Below are positions 1 through 5,064 of a DNA stretch of 5,064 nt, one piece after another (within the stretch, counting starts at the first letter, position 1; each line of letters starts with the position of its first letter). Source of the stretch: an uncultured Lachnospiraceae bacterium. GTDB taxonomy: Bacteria > Bacillota_A > Clostridia > Lachnospirales > Lachnospiraceae. The DNA lies in the NCBI GenBank assembly GCA_902796775.1, contig CADBQK010000113.1:1-5064 (forward strand), given 5' to 3'. The translations under genes were made by a program, and so were the position numbers. The notes under the pieces are model-generated. The model saw only the letters and a list, made by a program, of their open reading frames with translations. It was not told the DNA's origin and did not search any database.

Positions 1-1518
1 CATCATTATAAGCAAGGCATAAAATACCATCCTGAGATAGATTGGACATTTTTTCTTAACAAGACTCCAGACTTCATTTTCCTGCAATATATCTACGAGC
101 AACAGAACCAGCGTACCGATAAGGATTGCCAACATATCTTTACGCGCAATCCCTGCAAATATTCCTTCCAAAGTCGGAAATCCACCATCAAGGAAATGCG
201 CAGCTAAATGTTTCAAGGTAGAAAGTGAAATAGCAAGGCTTGACTGAATAGAGAAAAATCTGAAAAAACAAACCAGAATAAAAGTCCTGACAATACAGAA
301 TAATTTCCACGCAGCACTCTCAGAATTGATATGAAGCTTCTGTTTCAATCGATCATAGAACTCAGACAGCTGCATGGTCGACAGAATGACAAGCAGATTC
401 AGATAGCCCCAGATCAGATAGTTCCAGCTTGCACCATGCCAGAGACCGGTCGCTGTCCAGACAAAAATCAATGCAAAATAGCCAGGTACAAGCTTTCCCA
501 TCCTGGCGCCCCATTTTTTACGTGCGAATCGTCCCAGATTCTGACCGGTTTTCCCCATCGATACAGGATAGAAAACATAGTCCTTAAACCATTTTCCAAG
601 TGTAATGTGCCACCTTCGCCAGAATTCATCAATAGTTTTTGCGAAATATGGACGCTTGAAGTTTTCTGCAAGGTCAATTCCCCACACTCGTGACAGGCCA
701 CAGACAATATCCATGTAACCGGAAAAATCTGCATACAGCTGGATACAATACAAAAAAATGGCAAAAAGAATGGACACGCCCGGATAATCTTTATAGTTGT
801 CAAAAATCAGATTTACCGAGACGCCCAGCTTATCTGCAATAACCAGCTTCTTAAAAACGCCCCATAAAATCCTGGCACACCCCTCACAAAGCCTGTCATA
901 GGAAAAACTGTGTTCCTCAAATATACTTTTTCCAAGCGAATCAAATCGGCTGAAAGGGCCCTGTACGATATGTGGAAAATAAAGTACAAATGTAAAGTAC
1001 TTGAGAAAATTGCGTTCGGCCGGATATTTTCCCCTGAATACATCAACAACGTATCCAATGATGTGAAAAGTATAAAACGAAATACCGAGCGGAAGAATCC
1101 ACGAAACAGGTGATAACAACCATTGTCCACTGATTTTCCCAACCAGAGCGTTATAATTTGAGATAAAAAAATTAGAATATTTGAGTACAACCCAGACCCC
1201 GCCTACACAGACAACAGCCACAGCGCAAATATAACGTTTTAAAACCAGGACAGACTTCCTGATTTCTTTTTTTGTCGCAGCATCCGTTGCTGAAGCCATC
1301 AGTGCCGTCAGACCCGAAGCCTCCTCAAGTCTTAAAGCTGCCACATAGGAAACAAGACACAACACAACAACCAGCGCAAGGCATTTCACGCTTGCGCTGG
1401 AGTAAAACACAATATTACCGATTAAAATCGCAACCCATTGCCACTTTTTCGGAACGACAAAATAAAGGACTGTAATAATCGCTGATAGGAATATGAAGTT
1501 AAACGATACGATAGACAT
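1..1518 (-). CDS. MBOAT family membrane-bound O-acyltransferase (AlgI/DltB-like), 3' end cut off by window edge
   Basis: Multi-pass membrane enzyme expected to transfer an acyl or aminoacyl group from a carrier to an extracellular polymer. The frame is open for 506 codons from the ATG at 1518 to the left edge with no stop; by comparison with the family only a short C-terminal piece should be missing. Family hallmarks seen in translation: LPLGISFYTFH, then a FPHIVQGPFSRF segment, then QLYADFSGYMDI, ENFKRPYF, EFWRRWHITLG with His304, and TGLWHGASWN with His361, the conserved MBOAT active-site histidine. Roughly a dozen hydrophobic stretches fit the polytopic fold. The start lies 9 bp after the stop of the carrier-protein gene with only a weak AAGAAA-like ribosome site, so translational coupling is likely. 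The size resembles AlgI/PatA-type MBOATs rather than DltB (about 400 residues). The family assignment is firm; the transferred group and acceptor are inferred from the adjacent ligase and carrier genes. Confidence 0.93.
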   Translation of the reverse strand, partial: MSIVSFNFIFLSAIITVLYFVVPKKWQWVAILIGNIVFYSSASVKCLALVVVLCLVSYVAALRLEEASGLTALMASATDAATKKEIRKSVLVLKRYICAVAVVCVGGVWVVLKYSNFFISNYNALVGKISGQWLLSPVSWILPLGISFYTFHIIGYVVDVFRGKYPAERNFLKYFTFVLYFPHIVQGPFSRFDSLGKSIFEEHSFSYDRLCEGCARILWGVFKKLVIADKLGVSVNLIFDNYKDYPGVSILFAIFLYCIQLYADFSGYMDIVCGLSRVWGIDLAENFKRPYFAKTIDEFWRRWHITLGKWFKDYVFYPVSMGKTGQNLGRFARKKWGARMGKLVPGYFALIFVWTATGLWHGASWNYLIWGYLNLLVILSTMQLSEFYDRLKQKLHINSESAAWKLFCIVRTFILVCFFRFFSIQSSLAISLSTLKHLAAHFLDGGFPTLEGIFAGIARKDMLAILIGTLVLLLVDILQENEVWSLVKKKCPIYLRMVFYALLIMM

Positions 1519-1527
1519 AACTGTTTC

Positions 1528-1755
1528 TTATGCTTTTACCATTTTCTGTATCAGATCATATAAGGCCGCAGCTGAGTTAAAATTCTCCGGAAGCAGATCA
1601 TTTACATTCATCTCAATACCGTAAAAATCATTTACCTCGCTGACTATAGCAATAATATCAAAAGAGTCCAGAATATCATCGTCAATCAGCTTGTCCTCTT
1701 TGTTAAAGTCCAGATCCGGTCTGATCTCACTCATAATCCTGATTAAATCTTCCAT
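1528..1755 (-). CDS. Acyl/peptidyl carrier protein (DltC-like)
   Basis: A 75-residue acidic protein with the size and layout of a discrete phosphopantetheine carrier. The attachment site is Ser31 in the motif ILDSFDII, equivalent to the DSL/DSM motif of ACPs and DltC; Phe after the serine is a mild variation. The surrounding sequence (LIDDDILDSFDIIAIVSEV, then FYGIEM and LLPENFNSAAALYDLI) matches the helix II, loop and helix III-IV pattern of carrier proteins. The ATG at 1755 is preceded by AGGAG at 1766-1770, a strong ribosome site with 10 nt spacing. It lies between the adenylating enzyme upstream and the MBOAT downstream, so it is expected to receive the activated amino acid as a thioester and present it to the MBOAT. 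A separate phosphopantetheinyl transferase is needed and is not in the window. It could be called DltC, but gene order and partners differ from classic dlt, so no symbol is given. Confidence 0.92.
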   Translation of the reverse strand: MEDLIRIMSEIRPDLDFNKEDKLIDDDILDSFDIIAIVSEVNDFYGIEMNVNDLLPENFNSAAALYDLIQKMVKA

Positions 1756-1765
1756 TTCACAATTT

Positions 1766-1770
1766 CTCCT
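1766..1770 (-). promoter_or_regulatory. Ribosome binding site of the carrier-protein gene
   Basis: AGGAG on the minus strand, 10 nt ahead of the ATG at 1755. It is much stronger than the site ahead of the MBOAT gene and would allow the carrier to be made in excess of its partners. Confidence 0.7.
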
Positions 1771-1809
1771 AAAACCAGCATTTCATCACATGACTACAAA
1801 GGATTTCAA

Positions 1810-1837
1810 GCGGTGCAATGCTAAAGTGCAAAACCGC
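1810..1837 (-). repeat. Weak hairpin in the ligase-carrier intergenic gap
   Basis: The 90-bp gap between the ligase stop and the carrier start holds GCGGT (minus strand) pairing with ACCGC, with a possible inner TGC/GCA pairing. No T-run follows, so it does not look like a full intrinsic terminator. It could be an mRNA stability or processing element separating ligase from carrier expression, but the stem is short and may be chance. Confidence 0.3.
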
Positions 1838-1845
1838 CTGTAAAG

Positions 1846-3396
1846 TTACTTGTGTATCTCCTTAAAAGATTTCTTCTCTGTCTTCCCATACTCCGACATC
1901 AAAAAGACCCTGTCAATCTTGCCATTTTTATTTAACGGAAGTGCATCGTATCTCAGGTACACATTGGGCCACATATATTTAGGGAGCTTTTTGGACAGAG
2001 CAAGAACGATTTCCTTCTTGTATTCCTGCACGGCCTGATAGTGACAGATAATCTTCTCATTAACCTGATCATAAGTACAACACGATATTGTGAGGAAAGG
2101 AATTGCATTCAGTGCAGCCTCTATTTCTCCCAGTTCTATGCGATGTCCCATATGTTTAATCTGATGATCCCGTCTGGAGGCAAAAATCAGATCACACTCG
2201 TCATTATAGTAACCCATGTCGCCGGTACGATAGATTTTCCTCTCATACGCGGTGATTCCAGGATCCGAAATAAAGGCCGTCCGGGTCTTGTCCTCGTTAT
2301 TCCAGTAACCCAGCGCAAGGCAGGTACCCGTTACACAGATTTCTCCTGTTTGATAAGGGTCTGTGATAATCTCATCCTTACCGCCTTTCAAAAAAACCCT
2401 GCTGTTCCGGAAAGACTTACCAATTGGTATCACTTCATCGTCCCGATATTCTTTTTTTCTGTCGACAACATAATAAGTGCAGTTGCAGGTTATCTCTGTG
2501 GGTCCATAAAGGTTGACATAACGCGCTTCCGGCACATGATCCATCCAGTATCTTAGCGCCCTGGTCGGCATGACTTCTCCGGAAAACATGACATTTTTCA
2601 ATGAGAGACCAACCAACTGATCAAGCGCTTTGAAATCTGAAATAATACGCAGCGCAGATACAGCCCAGATCAATGTATCTATTTGCTTGTCCTGAATAAA
2701 TTCTATCAAAAGCCGAGGCGTCTTGAATAATTTTTTAGGCAGAATCTGAATTTTTGCCCCTTTATACAGAGCATTATAAATATCCTTTACTGAGACATCG
2801 AAGTCAAAAGGAGCCTGGTTTCCGAATACATCAGAGTTTGAAAACGAAAAAGCCTCATCAAAAGCGTATACAAGATCCAAAACCGACCTGTGACTTACAA
2901 CGACACCTTTGGGAATGCCGGTTGAACCGGAAGTAAAAATAGTGTACAGCGGATCTGTATCAATACTGTCCTTCCATTTCGGTTCTGTCTCATCAATTAT
3001 CACGGAATCACAGGAAACGATATCGTCATACGTAACCATTTCCCTGAAGAAATTCCCGTTTCCTTTGTTCCGTGCATCAATGATAAGGACAGGATCCAAT
3101 GATCCGAAAATCAGCTGAATCCTGTCTTCCGGCATCGTTGCGTCCACCGGCACGTAAAAATTACCACTATACACAATTCCCATAAAACAACAGACTGAGC
3201 GGATATTCCGGTCAATCAATACTGCTATCGGAGACCCGGTCCTTCCTGCTGTAATTTTTATGATATAAGCACCAATCTTCTTTGCTGTCAACAGATACTC
3301 CCGATATGACATTTTCTCGATATCATCTTCGAGAGCGATTTTCTCCGGGTATTTTACAGCATCCTCCTCCAGAAACTGAAGTATATTGTACACCAT
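1846..3396 (-). CDS. Stand-alone amino acid adenylation enzyme (DltA-like AMP-forming ligase)
   Basis: Adenylates an amino acid with ATP and should load it onto the carrier protein encoded next. All core motifs of the adenylation family are visible (516-residue numbering): A3 YTIFTSGSTGIPKG at 151-164, A4 FDFDVSVKD with Asp200, A5 NLYGPTE ending at Glu301, A7 YRTGD at 389-393, A8 starting SRRDHQIK at 407 and ending in RIELGEIE, and A10 NGKIDR with catalytic Lys493. No condensation or carrier domain is fused, and the length matches DltA (about 500). Start choice: an in-frame TTG at 3411 would add five residues, but the ATG at 3396 has GGAG at 3406-3409 spaced 9 nt, so the TTG is part of the ribosome site. 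Pocket positions aligned by motif to Bacillus cereus DltA give Asp200 for Asp197, Ser272 for Cys269 and Cys304 for Val301, so D-alanine specificity is uncertain. It is the first gene after the minus-strand promoter. Confidence 0.93.
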   Translation of the reverse strand: MVYNILQFLEEDAVKYPEKIALEDDIEKMSYREYLLTAKKIGAYIIKITAGRTGSPIAVLIDRNIRSVCCFMGIVYSGNFYVPVDATMPEDRIQLIFGSLDPVLIIDARNKGNGNFFREMVTYDDIVSCDSVIIDETEPKWKDSIDTDPLYTIFTSGSTGIPKGVVVSHRSVLDLVYAFDEAFSFSNSDVFGNQAPFDFDVSVKDIYNALYKGAKIQILPKKLFKTPRLLIEFIQDKQIDTLIWAVSALRIISDFKALDQLVGLSLKNVMFSGEVMPTRALRYWMDHVPEARYVNLYGPTEITCNCTYYVVDRKKEYRDDEVIPIGKSFRNSRVFLKGGKDEIITDPYQTGEICVTGTCLALGYWNNEDKTRTAFISDPGITAYERKIYRTGDMGYYNDECDLIFASRRDHQIKHMGHRIELGEIEAALNAIPFLTISCCTYDQVNEKIICHYQAVQEYKKEIVLALSKKLPKYMWPNVYLRYDALPLNKNGKIDRVFLMSEYGKTEKKSFKEIHK

Positions 3397-3398
3397 CC

Positions 3399-3474
3399 CA
3401 CAATACTCCAAGCAAATTCACACCAAAAACACTGCACCATTCAACATTAATAGTGAACAGTCACAATTCTCCAA
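3399..3474 (-). repeat. Direct repeat in the ligase mRNA leader
   Basis: The 13-mer TTGGAGNATTGTG on the minus strand occurs at 3399-3411, where it contains the ribosome site, and again at 3462-3474, differing only at N. A third TTGGAG core is at 3483-3488. Two near-identical ribosome-site-like segments 63 nt apart in one leader are unusual. This may be a local duplication or two binding sites for one regulator. Confidence 0.45.
3406..3409 (-). promoter_or_regulatory. Ribosome binding site that decides the ligase start
   Basis: GGAG on the minus strand, 9 nt before the ATG at 3396. It overlaps the alternative TTG start at 3411, for which no good upstream site is seen, so the ATG is the better start. 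Confidence 0.7.
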
Positions 3475-3489
3475 TCCTGTAACTCCAAC

Positions 3490-3518
3490 ATCATACACTA
3501 CGTCAATTTTAAAGTCAA
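3490..3518 (-). promoter_or_regulatory. Sigma-A-type promoter of the dlt-like unit
   Basis: On the minus strand TTGACT (3513-3518) is followed after exactly 17 nt by TATGAT (3490-3495), each one mismatch from consensus. Transcription would start near 3483, giving a leader of about 87 nt before the ligase ATG. A second TTGAC lies within the spacer but is too close to the -10 box to act as its -35. Confidence 0.8.
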
Positions 3519-3521
3519 GTC

Positions 3522-3647
3522 GATCTCAAACCGTTACTATTCACAGCCCCGCCCTCTGCATTCGGAAATCTTGACGCATGCGGCTCTACTACTGCTGTCG
3601 CAGCAATAGCATCCGCTTCGGAGAGATTTCCAGATACAACTGAGATC
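3522..3647. repeat. Nested inverted repeats between the divergent promoters
   Basis: Four complementary pairs nest inside each other: GATCTCA (3522-3528) with TGAGATC (3641-3647), GGAAATCT (3564-3571) with AGATTTCC (3624-3631), GCGG (3580-3583) with CCGC (3613-3616), and TGCTG (3593-3597) with CAGCA (3601-3605) around a TCG loop. The result is one long interrupted stem. It lies outside the transcripts expected from both promoters, so it is either a separate structured RNA, a small mobile or repetitive element, or a DNA element. I recognise no known RNA family. The pairings are read directly; the function is unknown. Confidence 0.5.
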
Positions 3648-3687
3648 ACCGGGTAAAGACCGTATAACAGGACTCTGGCTGACCCAC

Positions 3688-3716
3688 TTGCATATTTTCG
3701 GGGAAGGTTTTATAAT
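3688..3716 (+). promoter_or_regulatory. Promoter of the activase gene
   Basis: A perfect TATAAT -10 box (3711-3716) lies 17 nt after TTGCAT (3688-3693), a weak -35 that keeps the TTG. The start would fall near 3723, leaving a leader of about 52 nt. The weak -35 and the dyad over the -10 box suggest regulated expression. Confidence 0.7.
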
Positions 3717-3723
3717 ACCTCCC
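3701..3723. promoter_or_regulatory. Dyad symmetry over the -10 box, candidate operator
   Basis: GGG-A-AGGT (3701-3708) is complementary to ACCT-CCC (3717-3723) with one bulged A; the 8-nt centre TTTATAAT contains most of the -10 box. A dimeric repressor bound here would block RNA polymerase. It could also form a hairpin if transcribed from further upstream. No regulator family is recognised. Confidence 0.45.
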
Positions 3724-3754
3724 GTACGCAGCACATCCTTGTTCCATAATTTTT

Positions 3755-3760
3755 GGAGGA
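3755..3760 (+). promoter_or_regulatory. Ribosome binding site of the activase gene
   Basis: GGAGGA is a near-perfect site but ends 14 nt before the ATG at 3775, longer than usual. The intervening DNA is an AT-rich palindrome that runs into the start codon, and no in-frame ATG, GTG or TTG lies closer. Confidence 0.7.
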
Positions 3761-3774
3761 TAGCATATTTAAAT

Positions 3775-5064
3775 ATGAAGAAATACTCACTGGGCATTGA
3801 TATAGGTTCAACAACGGTAAAGATCGCGATTCTGGATGAGGCGGGAGAGCTCCTGTTCGCGGACTATGAGCGGCATTTTGCCAACATACAGGAAACTCTG
3901 GCGGAGCTTCTGGACAGAGCTTACAAAAAGCTGGGCGAACTGACCCTCTATCCGGTCATTACAGGATCCGGAGGACTCACCCTGGCCAACCATCTGGATA
4001 TTCCCTTTGTCCAGGAGGTGATCGCCGTCTCCTCCTGCCTTCAGAAGGAAGCGCCCCAGACAGATGTTGCGATCGAGCTGGGCGGTGAGGATGCCAAGAT
4101 CATCTATTTTGAGGGGGGCAATATCGAGCAGCGAATGAACGGCATCTGCGCCGGCGGTACCGGCTCCTTTATTGACCAGATGGCTTCCCTCCTGCACACC
4201 GATGCGGTAGGTCTCAATGAATATGCCAGAAACTATAAGGCTCTCTACCCCATAGCCGCCCGCTGCGGTGTGTTTGCCAAGACGGATATCCAGCCGCTGA
4301 TCAATGAGGGAGCTTCCAAGGAGGATCTGGCCGCTTCCATCTTCCAGGCAGTCGTCAACCAGACGATCTCCGGCCTTGCCTGCGGCAAGCCGATCCGGGG
4401 CCATGTCGCCTTCCTGGGCGGGCCTCTGCATTTCCTTGAGGAACTGAAAGCCGCCTTTATCCGTACCCTGAAGCTGGATGATGAACACGCCATCTCACCC
4501 GAGAATTCCCATCTCTTTGCCGCCATGGGTTCCGCCCTGAACGCAAAGGAGGATCATGCACTGGCCCTGACCGGTCTCAGGGACAGACTGAAGGGCTCCA
4601 TTCAGATGGATTTTGAGGTTGAGCGCATGGAGCCTCTCTTCCCGGATCAGGATGCCTATGCCCTTTTCCAGGCCCGCCAGAGCTGTTACCAGGTAAAGAA
4701 GGCCGATCTGGCTTCCTACTGCGGCAATTGTTATCTCGGGATAGACGCCGGCTCTACCACCACCAAGACCGCCCTGATCGGGGAGGACGGCGCTCTTCTG
4801 TACTCTTTTTACAGCAATAATAACGGAAGTCCGCTGAAGACTGCCATCCGTTCCATCCAGGAGATCTATTCCCTCCTGCCTGACGGCGCCCGGATCGTCT
4901 ATTCCTGCTCCACCGGCTACGGGGAAGCCCTGGTTAAGGCCGGTCTTCTGCTGGATGAGGGTGAGGTGGAGACCGTCTCCCATTATTACGCGGCAGCCTT
5001 CTTTGATCCTGAAGTGGACTGTATCCTGGACATCGGCGGCCAGGACATGAAATGCATCAAGATC
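3775..5064 (+). CDS. Large acyl-CoA dehydratase activase-type protein (BcrAD/BadFG ATPase), 5' part only
   Basis: The first 430 codons are open to the right edge. Two tandem ASKHA-fold ATPase domains of the BcrAD/BadFG/HgdC family are seen. Domain 1 starts with the phosphate-binding GIDIGSTTVK (residues 7-16), has LGGED at 102-106, and carries Cys125 in GICAGGTGSF and Cys164 in ARCGVFAKTD. These two cysteines are 39 residues apart, the same spacing as the HgdC pair (Cys127, Cys166) that holds the [4Fe-4S] cluster at the dimer interface. Domain 2 starts at GIDAGSTTTK (322-331) and reaches DIGGQD at 419-424, where the window soon ends. A linker with Cys304, Cys316 and Cys319 joins them. Homologues of this large type usually continue with a DUF2229/dehydratase-like part, which would lie beyond the window. 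The known role of HgdC is ATP-driven electron transfer to 2-hydroxyacyl-CoA dehydratases; the role of the large fused type is less clear. G+C is higher than in the divergent unit. Confidence 0.92.
   Translation, partial: MKKYSLGIDIGSTTVKIAILDEAGELLFADYERHFANIQETLAELLDRAYKKLGELTLYPVITGSGGLTLANHLDIPFVQEVIAVSSCLQKEAPQTDVAIELGGEDAKIIYFEGGNIEQRMNGICAGGTGSFIDQMASLLHTDAVGLNEYARNYKALYPIAARCGVFAKTDIQPLINEGASKEDLAASIFQAVVNQTISGLACGKPIRGHVAFLGGPLHFLEELKAAFIRTLKLDDEHAISPENSHLFAAMGSALNAKEDHALALTGLRDRLKGSIQMDFEVERMEPLFPDQDAYALFQARQSCYQVKKADLASYCGNCYLGIDAGSTTTKTALIGEDGALLYSFYSNNNGSPLKTAIRSIQEIYSLLPDGARIVYSCSTGYGEALVKAGLLLDEGEVETVSHYYAAAFFDPEVDCILDIGGQDMKCIKI

Larger units (their letters stand above)
3397..3774. 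other. Divergent intergenic region
   Basis: No gene can be supported in these 378 bp. They hold the minus-strand leader with its direct repeats (about 3397-3483), the two promoters, the nested inverted repeats between them, and the plus-strand leader. An open minus-strand frame of about 65 codons (about 3515-3712) has no ATG and no ribosome site, and both strands stay open across the G+C-richer part, so it is not called as a gene, though a gene remnant is possible. Confidence 0.6.

Noticed and set aside
468..1190. Two minus-strand open frames (468-803 and 813-1190) that could be read as genes
   Set aside because: They are in a different frame from the long uninterrupted MBOAT reading frame, which carries all the family motifs. 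They are shadows.
1810..1837. Intrinsic terminator between ligase and carrier genes
   Set aside because: The stem is only about 5 bp and is not followed by a T-run on the minus strand, so transcription probably continues.
3641..3710. Resemblance to a TPP riboswitch (CTGAGATCACC, then GACCGTATAAC)
   Set aside because: The conserved 3' half (CTGATCTGGATAATGCCAGCG) does not follow, the paired P1 stem is not found, and the segment lies mostly upstream of the predicted start. The similarity is probably chance.
3515..3797. Minus-strand open frames between the divergent genes, one of them protein-like in composition
   Set aside because: One (3537-3797) overlaps the activase start and resembles nothing. 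The other (about 3515-3712) has no ATG or ribosome site, and the opposite strand is equally open there. A remnant cannot be excluded, but no gene is supported.
3808..4983. Minus-strand open frames opposite the activase
   Set aside because: They are antisense shadows caused by G+C-rich codon use; the plus-strand frame has clear domain motifs and a promoter and ribosome site.

Overview
The window looks like chromosomal DNA from a Gram-positive anaerobe of the Clostridia, plausibly a gut Lachnospiraceae-type organism. The reasons are strong AGGAG-type ribosome binding sites, sigma-A-like promoters, and a large acyl-CoA dehydratase activase-type protein of the kind found in strict anaerobes. The genus cannot be fixed from this sequence.

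Layout: two transcription units diverge from a 378-bp intergenic region (3397-3774). On the minus strand, positions 3396 down to 1 hold three genes in one direction: a stand-alone adenylation enzyme resembling DltA (1846-3396), a 75-residue acyl/peptidyl carrier protein resembling DltC (1528-1755), and a large MBOAT membrane O-acyltransferase (1-1518) that runs off the left edge. On the plus strand, 3775 to the right edge is the first 430 codons of a large protein with two BcrAD/BadFG-type (ASKHA) ATPase domains, the activator family of 2-hydroxyacyl-CoA dehydratases.

The minus-strand genes make a coherent pathway. The ligase adenylates an amino acid, loads it onto the phosphopantetheine arm of the carrier, and the MBOAT passes it across or at the membrane to an extracellular acceptor, as in D-alanylation of teichoic acids. 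It is not a standard dlt operon: the order is A-C-B rather than A-B-C-D, the MBOAT is already 506 residues long (AlgI/PatA-like size, not the roughly 400 of DltB), and two of the three substrate-pocket positions I can align to DltA differ. I infer a dlt-like system that decorates a cell-surface polymer with an amino acid that may not be D-alanine. A DltD/AlgX-like partner would be expected beyond the left edge.

The intergenic region carries one convincing promoter in each direction, a 126-bp set of nested inverted repeats lying between the promoters, a dyad symmetry centred on the plus-strand -10 box, and a perfect 14-bp palindrome ending in the activase start codon. The two units also differ in base composition (sampled lines near 33-38% G+C in the dlt-like unit against 57-62% in the activase), suggesting different histories.
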